Of a stretch of DNA of 29,735 bases, positions 21,775 to 29,611 are shown piece after piece. The stretch's first letter is position 1. Each line of letters begins with the position of its first letter. The notes beneath the pieces were generated by a model. The model saw only the letters and a program-made list of their open reading frames with translations, had not been told where the DNA came from and searched no databases. Source of the stretch: CAZCDM01 sp964497475 (GTDB lineage: Bacteria; Planctomycetota; Phycisphaerae; SM23-33); NCBI GenBank assembly GCA_964497475.1, contig CAZCDM010000012.1, forward strand, positions 1 through 29,735. Reading direction: 5' to 3'. A program made the translations under genes and the position numbers.

Positions 21775-24207
21775 TTAGCGTTTGGGGCTGATCAGGTGAG
21801 GCAGCAGTTGCGGGAGGAGTTGCTGAGCCTGGTTCTGGAGGAACTCCTGGCCGAGGCGTTTGAGGATGGGCTCGAGGGCGCGGTTGTCCAGCCGGAGGCG
21901 CGGCGATTTGTTCGTGCCGGTAATCGGCAGGTCCAACCGCAGGCCGCTTCGCTGGGCCAGGCGTGCGTAGTCGCGTATCGGCCCGCTCACGCCGAACTGA
22001 CGCAGCAGCGGCTCGCCGATCGGCACGGAGACCACCAGGTCCAGCGAGCCGTCGAACCCGACCGAGCCACGGAAGCGGAGGCTGAGGTCTTCGGCGACTC
22101 GCACGTCGAAGCGGTCGTAATAGACCCGCCCGTCGCGCAGCTCGAAGTCGACCCGGACGATCGAGTTTCGCTCCTGGCGGGTCGAGCCGATTCCCAGCAG
22201 GGGCAGGAGCTTGCCGGCCAGGCTCGATGAGCTCCGCGGGCGGATGCGCAGATCGGCGATGTTCAGTCGGCCTCGCCCGCGGCCTCGGGTTTTGATCGAC
22301 TCGCCCAGCGGCAGGTAGAGGTCCTGGGTGACCAGGGTCAGCTCGCCTTCCAGCTCGGCGAGTTTTTCGAACATCGGGTTGATGCGGCCCAGCAGCAGTC
22401 GGCCGACCTCGGGGTTGATTCGCACGCGGTCGATCAATCGCACGCGGCCGGGCAGTTGGTAGACGGCCTCTTCGCCGGTCAGGTCGACCCACCCGCCGGG
22501 GCGCAGCACGCCGGACGAGGCCGGGATCGGCTTGGCCCGCAGATGCAGCTTGCCCTTTTCCAGTGCGGGCTGGATGACCGCCTCGCCCAGGGCCAACCCC
22601 AGCAGCGTGCCGGACGACCAGCCGACGGCCGTGTTGCCCTCGACGCCGATGAACTCCGGGCGGATGGTGGGCTGCCGGGCCGGGCCGGTGAGGGTGAACC
22701 GCCCGCGCCGCGTCTGGCTGGGCTGGACCGAGCCGCGAAACTCCATGCCGACGTCGGTTTTGAGGCTCGGGGCGAGCTGGTAGAGCAGGGGCATGAGGCG
22801 GTCCCAGCGGCCGGCGAACGTGCCGCGAATGTCCAGGATCTGCTCGGTGCTGAGTTGCGTAATGCCGCTGCCCTTGGCCATGCCCAACGCCAGCGGGTCC
22901 GACCGCAGCGTGAAGCGTTCGAATTGCAGTGTCTGGGCGGCCTGGTCGATCTGCCCGCCGACGTCCAGCGTCACCCGGCCGTATCGCAGGGGGCGACCTT
23001 CGCTGCCGGGTACGCTCAGCTCGTCGATCGCGCCTTGCACGGTGAACGTGCCGACGTCACCCTGGCTGGACGCCCGCCCCGAAAGGGCGAGCTGTCCGCG
23101 GATATCGGCCGAGCCTTCGCCCAGCAGCGGACGCAGCACCGCCAGCAGTCTGGCCAGGTCGGCCCGGAGCTGGAAGTCGCCGCCGGCGCCGCCGGTGGGG
23201 CTCAGGCGAAGCTGCGTTGCCCTGGCCGAGAGGAAATCGCCCGAGGTCAGCGTCATCGACTCCAGCGTCATGGCCGAGCCGGTCCGCAGGCCGGTCACGT
23301 TCAGGACCGCGTCGAAGTCCATCGGCCGGGCCGGCTCGCCCGCCTGGGCGGCGATGAATCGTCGGGCCTGCAGCGTGGCGCGGATGTTCATGGCCCCCTC
23401 GGCTCGGGTGATTTCGCTGGTGAGGTTCACGCGCCCGGCGAGCTGGCCGGTGGGCATGGCCCAGGGCTGGAAGGGTGCTAGCGACAGGTCCGAGGGGGTG
23501 TTGAGGGTGATGGTCATCGGGCCGGGCTGTTTTTCTGCAATGTCCGAGGCCGATATGTTCAGCTCGATCGGGCCGGCCTGGTCGAGCAGGGCGTTGAGCT
23601 GGGCTGTGAGGTTGTCGCCGGTGAGCTTGGCCTGGCCTTGCAGTTGCGTTACGCGAAGCGTCTGGCCGTCGAGATTGACCAGGCGAATTTCGCCGCCTTC
23701 CAGGAGGATCGACGCGTCGATTTTTGTCGGCTTGCTCGGGCTGGAGGATTTCTTCGACGGCGGCAGGGCGTCGCTGATGGAATATGATTCGCGGCCGGGC
23801 TGCTGGTAAAGCGTGATGATCGGGCGGACGAGGCGGATTTCTCCGAGCGGCAGGGGCTGGCTGCCGAGCAGGCTCCACAGCGAGCCCTGCATCGAGATTG
23901 TTTTGGCCTGGAGGACGACGCGGTCTTGGGGGTCGCGGAGTGACAGGCCGGTGAGTTGCTGGCCGGACTGCCAGGCGAGGGTCAGCCCGTCGAGTTCGAC
24001 GCGACCGGGGATCTCGCCGTTGACCACGCGAAGTGCCATCCTCTTGCCCGGCCCGGTCGAGAGGAGCATCGGCCCGGCTGCGACCAGCCCGCCGATAAGC
24101 AGCAGCAGGATCAGCAGGACGAGCAGCAGCTTCCGCAGGCGGCGCTTGCGGCGAGGAGCTGGCTGGGGGGCGGCTTCTTCGGCGGGCGGTTTGGGTTGGT
24201 CGGTCAT
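21775..24207 (-). CDS. AsmA/TamB-like large membrane-anchored protein (810 aa)
   Basis: A short Pro/Glu N-terminus and a basic patch (RRKRRLRK, 19-26) precede one membrane helix (about 27-48, LLLVLLILLLLIGGLVAAGPML). A long stretch of beta-strand repeats reaches into the periplasm. Phrases such as 'NGEIPGRVELDGLTLAWQSG', 'GLSLRDPQDRVVLQAKTI', 'LNISASDIA', 'LDIRGTFAG' and the closing 'DLSLRFRGSVGFDGSLDLVVSVPI' are typical of AsmA/TamB/YhdP-like proteins. Those form hydrophobic grooves thought to carry phospholipids between inner and outer membranes. The assignment is structural, because these proteins are poorly conserved. No ribosome site is apparent at the ATG; it begins 40 nt after the guanylate-kinase-like gene and is probably transcribed with it. 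Confidence 0.75.
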   Translation of the reverse strand: MTDQPKPPAEEAAPQPAPRRKRRLRKLLLVLLILLLLIGGLVAAGPMLLSTGPGKRMALRVVNGEIPGRVELDGLTLAWQSGQQLTGLSLRDPQDRVVLQAKTISMQGSLWSLLGSQPLPLGEIRLVRPIITLYQQPGRESYSISDALPPSKKSSSPSKPTKIDASILLEGGEIRLVNLDGQTLRVTQLQGQAKLTGDNLTAQLNALLDQAGPIELNISASDIAEKQPGPMTITLNTPSDLSLAPFQPWAMPTGQLAGRVNLTSEITRAEGAMNIRATLQARRFIAAQAGEPARPMDFDAVLNVTGLRTGSAMTLESMTLTSGDFLSARATQLRLSPTGGAGGDFQLRADLARLLAVLRPLLGEGSADIRGQLALSGRASSQGDVGTFTVQGAIDELSVPGSEGRPLRYGRVTLDVGGQIDQAAQTLQFERFTLRSDPLALGMAKGSGITQLSTEQILDIRGTFAGRWDRLMPLLYQLAPSLKTDVGMEFRGSVQPSQTRRGRFTLTGPARQPTIRPEFIGVEGNTAVGWSSGTLLGLALGEAVIQPALEKGKLHLRAKPIPASSGVLRPGGWVDLTGEEAVYQLPGRVRLIDRVRINPEVGRLLLGRINPMFEKLAELEGELTLVTQDLYLPLGESIKTRGRGRGRLNIADLRIRPRSSSSLAGKLLPLLGIGSTRQERNSIVRVDFELRDGRVYYDRFDVRVAEDLSLRFRGSVGFDGSLDLVVSVPIGEPLLRQFGVSGPIRDYARLAQRSGLRLDLPITGTNKSPRLRLDNRALEPILKRLGQEFLQNQAQQLLPQLLPHLISPKR

Positions 24208-24247
24208 GGCTGGTTTGGTTGGGCGTCAGGTCAGTCTATGCGCCGGT

Positions 24248-24988
24248 TCAGCGGGACAGGAGATTTTCGGGCCAGGTTTCGGCGCGGTGGCAGGGCTGGC
24301 CGCTCAGCAGGGCGGCGACGGATTCGACCGCCAGCCGGGCCTCGCCGAGAGGATAATGGAAGGCATCCCAGTTCTCGCTGTCTTCGCCGTCGTGGTTGAC
24401 CAGCACGTGCTGGAACCGCCAGGCCATCGTCAGTTCGTGATAGGCGCTGGTGCAGCGGCGTTCGATTTCGTCCAGGTCGCCGCGGGACAGCTCGCCCTTC
24501 TGGTGGCGGGTCCGGCGGAGCAGTTTGCGGCGCATCACGTCGGCGACGACGGCTTTGACGTCGCCCGGCCGGGCCGGGTCGGCCAGGAATTCCAGCTCCT
24601 CGCGCGACAGCGGCGAGAGGAACATGCTCAGCAGCTCGGCCTGGCCGAGGTCCATCTCCAGCAGGTGCGTGGCCACGAACGGGTTGCCCTCGAAGAGGAT
24701 GTCTCCCCGGGACAGGTCGTCCCGCAGCCGATGGGTGTCGACGGCCTGGAGGTCGCCGCGGACGTCCATGACGACGAAGCCCTCCTCGCCGTCCAGGGCG
24801 GAGATTTCATTGCGTGTGCGGAAGTGGTAGTCCTGGCCGTCCTGTTCCCCGGGACGCGGGGCTCGGCTGTTGTAGAGCACCAGCGGCGTCAGGTCGGCTG
24901 CGAGGTCGGCGTGGTGGTGCTGCAGGGCCTTGAGCAGCGGGCTCTTGCCTGCGCAGCTCGGCCCGGCCAGTACGATCAGTCGTCCCAT
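24248..24988 (-). CDS. Guanylate-kinase-fold P-loop protein, diverged (246 aa)
   Basis: The N-terminus has the kinase P-loop GPSCAGKSPLLKAL (9-22) and a Gmk-like 'YNSRAPRPGEQDGQDYHF' segment (39-56), which in guanylate kinase binds GMP phosphate. After that the resemblance weakens: the usual 'FLEwaeVhGnyYGT' GMP-binding motif is replaced by 'VVMDVRGDLQAVDTHRL', and a helical extension of about 40 residues makes the protein longer than standard Gmk (about 205). It keeps ATP-binding ability but may phosphorylate another substrate or act as a regulator. The ATG at 24988 has GGAGG before it and overlaps the CHAD gene by 13 nt, so the two are translationally coupled. It is not the obvious housekeeping gmk. 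Confidence 0.75.
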   Translation of the reverse strand: MGRLIVLAGPSCAGKSPLLKALQHHHADLAADLTPLVLYNSRAPRPGEQDGQDYHFRTRNEISALDGEEGFVVMDVRGDLQAVDTHRLRDDLSRGDILFEGNPFVATHLLEMDLGQAELLSMFLSPLSREELEFLADPARPGDVKAVVADVMRRKLLRRTRHQKGELSRGDLDEIERRCTSAYHELTMAWRFQHVLVNHDGEDSENWDAFHYPLGEARLAVESVAALLSGQPCHRAETWPENLLSR

Positions 24989-25917
24989 GATGGTTCCTCC
25001 GTCAGGCCTGCGGTCTCGGCGATCCAGGCGTCCCACTGGTCGGCCCAGCGGCTGATGAGATCGTCGGGCTTTTCGATGTAGAGGTGCTGCCCGACTTGGA
25101 AGGCCTCGTTCCGCAGGCGGGTCTGCTCGGCGGCGATGATTTTCCGCAGGACATTGCACTGCTTGTCCGTGCCAATGGTCTTGCCCTCGGCGTCGATGAC
25201 GGCCAGGAGGTCGTCGAGATCGTGGTTCTCGCCGAGGCGGTCGCTGAGGGTTTTGAGGCTGTCGCGGCGGCCTTTCATGACGTCGGGCCAGATGTTCCGC
25301 AGCAGCCGGACGTGGTACCAGTGGTATTTGACACGCTTGCGCCAGTCGTGGAACGACTCGGCCGAGGGTTTTTTCGCGGCGATCTTCATGGCGCGTCGGC
25401 CTCGGGCGTAGGTTGTGGCGACGCCATCGGCGAGTCGCTCGAAATCGCGTCCGGTCGGCAGGGGCCAGTCGTCCAGTTCGGCCAGGGCCTGATCGAGCTT
25501 TTCGGCGACGGCCTGACAAAGACGCGGCTGGTCCACCTCGGAGGATGCAACGGTGGCCTGGCGGACGGCCAGGCAGACCCGCTCGGCCGGGATGACCTCC
25601 TCGGCCAGCTCTTCGGGGTGGTCGCTCTGGAGGGCGTGGTAGCATTCGATCATGGCCGCCTGCTCGCGATAGTCTGCCAATTCCCGCCCCAGGTCGCGAA
25701 AATAGACATTTTTCTTTTTGTACAGCTTGCCCACTTCCGGCCGGACCAGCCGAAGCACAGCCCGGATCTTTTTAAAGCACTTTCGCGCGTCGTGGATGCC
25801 CTCGGTGCGGGCCGGGCCATTCTCGCGTAATCCATTGCGTGCTCGGGAGATTTGTTCGTCGAGGATACGGCGAAGGCCCGTGTCGATGGCTTCGCCCTGC
25901 TGGAGATAATAGGACAT
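24976..25917 (-). CDS. CHAD domain protein (313 aa)
   Basis: An all-helical CHAD protein ('conserved histidine alpha-helical domain'). It has the paired motifs 'EGIHDARKCFKKIRAVLRLVRP' and 'ESFHDWRKRVKYHWYHVRLLRN', each carrying the conserved His and basic residues. These line a positively charged pocket that in studied members binds inorganic polyphosphate. The helix 'LKTLSDRLGENHDLDDLLAVI' is also typical. The domain fills most of the protein, with no CYTH domain attached. The ATG at 25917, after AAAGGG, is preferred to the adjacent TTG. It leads an operon with the kinase-fold gene. A divergent MarR gene shares its promoter region, so MarR control is plausible. Confidence 0.88.
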   Translation of the reverse strand: MSYYLQQGEAIDTGLRRILDEQISRARNGLRENGPARTEGIHDARKCFKKIRAVLRLVRPEVGKLYKKKNVYFRDLGRELADYREQAAMIECYHALQSDHPEELAEEVIPAERVCLAVRQATVASSEVDQPRLCQAVAEKLDQALAELDDWPLPTGRDFERLADGVATTYARGRRAMKIAAKKPSAESFHDWRKRVKYHWYHVRLLRNIWPDVMKGRRDSLKTLSDRLGENHDLDDLLAVIDAEGKTIGTDKQCNVLRKIIAAEQTRLRNEAFQVGQHLYIEKPDDLISRWADQWDAWIAETAGLTEEPSWDD

Positions 25918-25984
25918 CAAATCACACCCTTTGGTTGCGTGGTGTCAGTTGGCGGCGCGTATGGCCAGGCTGTGCTCGGAATCG

Positions 25985-26006
25985 ATCTATCTATAATTAT
26001 ACAGAT
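25985..26006. promoter_or_regulatory. Divergent promoter core with palindromic -10 (marR/CHAD)
   Basis: The sequence TATAATTATA (25992-26001) is a perfect palindrome that supplies a TATAAT -10 to both strands (25992-25997 on + and 26001-25996 on -). It is flanked by ATCT and AGAT. No strong -35 lies on either side. The symmetry also suits a MarR dimer site. It lies 83-92 nt before the marR ATG and about 75 nt before the CHAD ATG. Confidence 0.6.
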
Positions 26007-26088
26007 TTCGCCTGTAGAGCAAGGTATCCCTGCCCGCGACCGAACTGCTCGGGCCAGCCGCATCAGCCCTCAACTTCTGCGAGGATTC

Positions 26089-26544
26089 ATGGCTTCAACG
26101 TCACCACGATACGATACGCGGATTTTTGCTGTACTCAAACGGCTGATGCGTGCTCTGGATGTCGATTCCCGCCGACTGGTCGCCAGTCACGACATCACCG
26201 GCCCGCAACTGTTGTGCCTCATCGCCGTGGCCGAGCAGGATGGCGAGATCACCACCAGTGAACTGGCCGATGCGGTTCACGTAAGCCCCAGCACAGTGGT
26301 GGGGATTATCGACAGGTTGGAAGACAAGGAGCTTCTCGAACGCACGCGATGTCAAGCGGACCGGCGGGTGGTTCGCCTCGGCACGACGCGAAAGGGCAAG
26401 AATATCACCCGCGAGGTCGGACATCCGCTGCGCGACGGCCTGGCCGAGGCTCTCCAGAAGATGAAGTCCAGGGAGCAGGAACAGCTGACCCTGGGCCTGG
26501 AGAAACTCGCCCAACTGATGGGCATCCTGCCGGAAGGCCGCTGA
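26089..26544 (+). CDS. MarR-family transcriptional regulator (151 aa)
   Basis: A winged-helix dimeric regulator. The order is an N-terminal dimerisation helix (YDTRIFAVLKRLMRALDVDS, 8-27), 'ITGPQLLCLIAVAEQDGEITTSEL' (36-59), the recognition helix 'HVSPSTVVGIIDRLEDKELL' (64-83), the wing with 'RTRCQADRRVVRLGTTRKG' (85-103, the DxR motif) and a C-terminal dimerisation helix. A GAGG site precedes the ATG at 26089. The frame is open upstream, but that part has promoter sequence and no protein character. The length is typical. The ligand cannot be predicted. The probable targets are its own promoter and the divergent CHAD operon. Confidence 0.9.
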   Translation: MASTSPRYDTRIFAVLKRLMRALDVDSRRLVASHDITGPQLLCLIAVAEQDGEITTSELADAVHVSPSTVVGIIDRLEDKELLERTRCQADRRVVRLGTTRKGKNITREVGHPLRDGLAEALQKMKSREQEQLTLGLEKLAQLMGILPEGR

Positions 26545-26555
26545 ATCTCGTTATA

Positions 26556-26595
26556 TCCGATCCTGTGGAGCTGATCGCGGATACTCAGGATCGGA
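26556..26595. repeat. 10-bp inverted repeat between marR and the sigma gene
   Basis: The arms TCCGATCCTG (26556-26565) and CAGGATCGGA (26586-26595) are perfect, with a 20-nt loop. The right arm overlaps the last codons of the sigma gene. It could serve as a two-way terminator for the converging genes, though U-tracts are lacking. Confidence 0.5.
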
Positions 26596-27508
26596 CTTCT
26601 TCATAGGCCTGGCGGATCTTGCCCAGGCTCCGCCGTTCGATCTGCCGAACCCGCTCGTTGGTCAGCCCGACCATCTGGCCGACCTTCTTCAGCGTGCTGG
26701 GCTTGCGGTCTTCGATCAGCGGAAAACGCTCGTGAATGATCTGCATTTCCGTTTCGGTCAGGTCCGCGTAGTTGCCGCGGATGACTTCGCGCAGTGTGTC
26801 GATGGCCTCGCTGCGCTGTTTGCCATGTCGGCGGTCGAGGTAATCGTCCTCCTCGTGGTTCTCATCGAATTCAGCCCCGAAGCGGGTCTTGTGCTTGACG
26901 GCTTTCTTGCCGAGATACTGAAAGGCCGAGAGGATCGACCGGCAGGCGTAAGTTGAAAATTTGTACCCGCGGGATACGTCGAACCGCTCGACGCTGCGCA
27001 GCACGGCGAGATAGCCTTCGGACATCTGCTCGCTGAAATCGACGAGGCTGACCTTTTTCTTGCCGATCATGCTCGGCACGAGGGCGAGATTGGCGTGCAT
27101 GATTTTTTTGCGGACGTCCATCGCCTTGCGATACCACTCCACCGCCAGGCGCGCCCGACGGACGGAGAAGTACGTATCCTGTTTTTCGAGCAGCTCGCAG
27201 GCGCGGTAGCGGGCGTAGTTGTACCGCAGGAACAGGGTGCGTTCCTGGGCGCGGCCGATGCGATGATGCCGGGCCGGCAGGGCACCGTCCTGGTCGGGGA
27301 AGAGGCTGTACTCCGGGATGTCGATGACCTCGGCGTCGGGGCCGAAGAGCTCGGCCTCGGTTTTGGGGTCCGAAAATGAGGGATGATCGACGTAGTCTAG
27401 ATTTTCGGCGATGGTTTCGTACAACCGACGGTCGTCTGGGGCCAACTGCGCCAATCGCTGGCGGGCTTTTTTCTTTCTGCGGCGAGGGGGGGAGGCTCTG
27501 CGGGACAT
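26585..27508 (-). CDS. Sigma-70 family RNA polymerase sigma factor, planctomycete type (307 aa)
   Basis: An alternative sigma factor. A basic head (RRRKKKARQR) and about 75 unconserved residues precede a region-1.2-like 'ERTLFLRYNYARYRACELL' (89-107). Region 2 follows at about 131-200 with 'IMHANLALVPSMIGKKK', 'DFSEQMSEGYLAVLRSVERF' and 'SRGYKFSTYACRSILSAF', which contain the core-binding and -10 recognition parts. Region 4 (about 250-303) carries 'TLKKVGQMVGLTNERVRQIE', the helix-turn-helix for the -35. Region 1.1 is absent and region 3 is short, so it is not the primary sigma factor. Related factors are numerous in planctomycetes. AAAGGA precedes the ATG. No anti-sigma gene is adjacent. Confidence 0.9.
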   Translation of the reverse strand: MSRRASPPRRRKKKARQRLAQLAPDDRRLYETIAENLDYVDHPSFSDPKTEAELFGPDAEVIDIPEYSLFPDQDGALPARHHRIGRAQERTLFLRYNYARYRACELLEKQDTYFSVRRARLAVEWYRKAMDVRKKIMHANLALVPSMIGKKKVSLVDFSEQMSEGYLAVLRSVERFDVSRGYKFSTYACRSILSAFQYLGKKAVKHKTRFGAEFDENHEEDDYLDRRHGKQRSEAIDTLREVIRGNYADLTETEMQIIHERFPLIEDRKPSTLKKVGQMVGLTNERVRQIERRSLGKIRQAYEEVRS

Positions 27509-27599
27509 AATATGTCCTTTCGTGCGAGCAAAGTGAAGTTCTGGTCAAGCGGCTGAAACACATTAATTACGCATCAAAATATTTCGTGTTCTAACTGTT

Positions 27600-27627
27600 A
27601 TTGTAGGTCGGTAGTTTATCGATGCAA
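27600..27627 (-). promoter_or_regulatory. Candidate sigma-factor gene promoter
   Basis: TTGCAT (27627-27622) and TACAAT (27605-27600) on the minus strand are 16 bp apart within an AT-rich leader of about 90 nt. The -35 is poor, so confidence is low. Confidence 0.35.
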
Positions 27628-27743
27628 GAAAAAAAGTGCCAATGAAGCGAATTTTGTGCAATTTGAGTGCTTTTCCTCAGTCGGTCGGGTTTCGTTGCAG
27701 CAGAAGTTTTTCGACAAAGGATACGCCCGGGTGTGTTTTCCCC

Positions 27744-27749
27744 TATAAT
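27744..27749 (+). promoter_or_regulatory. -10 element of the sufC/smsC operon
   Basis: A perfect TATAAT 26 nt before the ATG is present without a recognisable -35 at the right distance. This could mean activator dependence. No Rrf2/IscR-type regulator gene is nearby. Confidence 0.5.
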
Positions 27750-27775
27750 GCGCCGATCCATTCAACAGGAGCACC

Positions 27776-28504
27776 ATGGGACTTTTAACCATAGACAACC
27801 TCAAGCTGGACCTCGGCGGCAAGGCGATTTTAAATGGCCTGTCGCTGGACCTGTGGGAAGGCTACGTCCACGCCATCGTCGGGCCTAACGGGGCGGGCAA
27901 GAGCACGCTGGCGTTTACCATCATGGGCCTGGAAGGCTATACCCATTTCAGCGGCGAGCTGCGTTTTAACGGCAGGTCGCTGAAGGACGTGCCCCTCGAC
28001 GAGCGGGCGCGGATGGGCATTACGCTGGGCTGGCAGGAGCCGGCCCGCTTTGAGGGCCTGACTGTCGAGCAGTTCCTCCGGGCCGGTGCGCCCGAGGCAA
28101 GCGTCGAAAGCCTCCGGGCGATTCTCGACAGCGTCGGCCTGCCGCACGGCCAGTACCTCGGTCGGGTCGTCGACAAAACCCTCAGCGGCGGTGAGCGAAA
28201 AAAGGTCGAGCTGGCCAGCATCCTCGCGATCAAGCCTAAGCTCGTCATGCTCGACGAGCCCGACAGCGGCATCGATGTCGACAGCCTCCGCCGCATCCAC
28301 GACGCCATTACGCTGCTCCGCGAGGCCGGCACGACCGTCCTGCTGATTACCCATTCCACGGAGGTCCTCAGCTGGGCCGAGCACGCCTTTCTCGTCTGCC
28401 ACGGCACGCTGCTGGACAAGGGCCCGGCCGAGGAGATCGCCCGCTACTTCCACGACCGCTGCATCCCCTGCCCCCACAAAACGACCCCACCCAAGACGAG
28501 GTGA
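27776..28504 (+). CDS. sufC: SufC-like Fe-S assembly ATPase (SmsC type, 242 aa)
   Basis: A cytoplasmic ABC-type ATPase that powers Fe-S cluster building on the SufB partner. Walker A is GPNGAGKST (36-44), the signature LSGGERKK (136-143, with the Glu-Arg-Lys-Lys form usual in SufC), Walker B 'LVMLDEPDSGID' (156-167) with Asp160 and Glu161, and the switch His is in 'LLITHSTEVL'. The protein ends in an extra CIPCPHK tail with two cysteines, not usual in E. coli SufC; it may bind metal or be unimportant. ACAGGAG precedes the ATG. sufB follows 4 nt after the stop, and its ribosome site overlaps the sufC end. No sufS, sufE, sufU or sufA is present. Confidence 0.92.
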   Translation: MGLLTIDNLKLDLGGKAILNGLSLDLWEGYVHAIVGPNGAGKSTLAFTIMGLEGYTHFSGELRFNGRSLKDVPLDERARMGITLGWQEPARFEGLTVEQFLRAGAPEASVESLRAILDSVGLPHGQYLGRVVDKTLSGGERKKVELASILAIKPKLVMLDEPDSGIDVDSLRRIHDAITLLREAGTTVLLITHSTEVLSWAEHAFLVCHGTLLDKGPAEEIARYFHDRCIPCPHKTTPPKTR

Positions 28505-28508
28505 ACGC

Positions 28509-29426
28509 ATGAGCCTCGACCTGATCCAACAAGCCAATATCCACGCCGCCACCAAGGACCCCGATGTGGCCCACCTGGTCATCGGCCTGCACGAGGTCAT
28601 CTCCAGCCACACCGTCGAGGGGCTCGCCGTGGACGTCGACAGCCGGGCCGACGAGGTTCACATCGGCGTGACCGTCGCCGAGAACGTCCGCATCGCCAAG
28701 CCCGTGCACATGTGCTTCGGCCTGCTGCAGGAGCAGGGCGTCCAGAAGATCAACCTCGACTTCACCGCCGAGCCCCGCAGCCGCATTCACGTCATCGCCC
28801 ACTGCATCTTCCCCAATGCCGTCGATGTCCAGCACCTCATGGACGCGAAGATATCCATCGGCCCCGGCGCCGAGTACAGCTACTACGAGAAGCACATCCA
28901 TGCCGACTCCGGCGGGGTCAACGTCGTGCCCAAGGCCGTCATCGACATCGCCGAGGACGCCCGCTTCGTGACCGACTTCGAGCTCATCGAGGGGCGCGTC
29001 GGCTCGATCGACATCGAATACGAAGCCACCTGCCACGACCGGGCCGTGATGGAAATGAACGCCAAAATCTCCGGCAAGGCCGACGATCGCATCAACATCC
29101 GCGAGATCGGCCACCTCGTCGGCGAGCACAGCCGCGGCGCGCTGACCAGCCGCATTGCCGTCCAGGACCAGGCCCGCGCAGAAATCTACAACAAGCTCAC
29201 CGCCTCGGCCGCCTACGCCCGCGGCCATGTCGACTGCAAAGAGATCCTCCGCGACGAGGGATTCGCATCGGCCGTGCCGGTTGTTGAGGTCAACCACCCC
29301 CGCGCCCACATCACCCACGAGGCCGCCCTCGGCAGCGTCGATACCAAGCAGCTGGAAACCCTCATGGCCCGCGGGCTCGACGAAGACGCCGCCAGCGACC
29401 TCATCATCCGAGGCCTGCTGCAGTAA
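28509..29426 (+). CDS. sufB: Short SufB/SufD scaffold (SmsB type, 305 aa)
   Basis: The Fe-S cluster scaffold partner of SufC. It is far shorter than E. coli SufB (495 residues): it begins almost directly at the beta-helix core and lacks the long N-terminal domain. The core has 'INLDFTAEPRSRIHVIAHC' (81-99) and 'SYYEKHIHAD', ending with the characteristic 'NHPRAHITHEAALGSVDTKQ' (His270, Glu271, equivalents of the SufB His-Glu cluster residues). Cys243 in 'HVDCKEIL' is a candidate ligand or sulfur acceptor. The helix 'LMARGLDEDAASDLIIRGLL' closes the SufC-binding C-terminus. The size and the pairing with sufC alone resemble the two-gene 'minimal SUF' system described for archaea and anaerobic bacteria. 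A SufB-versus-SufD assignment is not meaningful for this form. Confidence 0.88.
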   Translation: MSLDLIQQANIHAATKDPDVAHLVIGLHEVISSHTVEGLAVDVDSRADEVHIGVTVAENVRIAKPVHMCFGLLQEQGVQKINLDFTAEPRSRIHVIAHCIFPNAVDVQHLMDAKISIGPGAEYSYYEKHIHADSGGVNVVPKAVIDIAEDARFVTDFELIEGRVGSIDIEYEATCHDRAVMEMNAKISGKADDRINIREIGHLVGEHSRGALTSRIAVQDQARAEIYNKLTASAAYARGHVDCKEILRDEGFASAVPVVEVNHPRAHITHEAALGSVDTKQLETLMARGLDEDAASDLIIRGLLQ

Positions 29427-29466
29427 CCCTTTGTATTTCAGGCAGTTCTGTGTACATAGAAAAGGC

Positions 29467-29494
29467 TTGACTTGTACCGATAATGTGGTATGGT
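29467..29494 (+). promoter_or_regulatory. Promoter of the exported-protein gene at the window end
   Basis: TTGACT (29467-29472) and TATGGT (29489-29494) are 16 bp apart. The resulting leader is about 110 nt, with a potential hairpin TTGCC/GGCAA and a short frame (29525-29587). No suf terminator is visible before it. Confidence 0.5.
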
Positions 29495-29524
29495 TAAAGC
29501 TGAGACAAGGATCTAATTCAACAT

Positions 29525-29587
29525 ATGCAGGGTATTTCTCTCCCAAGCGAGTTGCCTCTGCCCTGGGCAAGCCGGGGCGCCGCTTAA
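29525..29587 (+). CDS. Possible upstream ORF in the leader (20 aa)
   Basis: An ATG with an AAGGA 13 nt upstream opens a 20-codon frame, starting MQGISLPSELPLPW, ending with TAA 24 nt before the next gene. It lies wholly within the leader of the following exported-protein gene, so it could be a regulatory leader peptide. The spacing to the ribosome site is long and there is no run of a single amino acid, so it may be chance. Conservation would decide it. Confidence 0.25.
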   Translation: MQGISLPSELPLPWASRGAA

Positions 29588-29611
29588 AACATTTTTATGA
29601 AAGGCTGCATA

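Noticed and set aside
27605..27660. Possible sigma-54 promoter (TGGCAC...TTGCA on the minus strand) before the sigma gene
   Set aside because: The GG and GC elements are separated by 13 nt rather than the required 10, because of a run of seven Ts.
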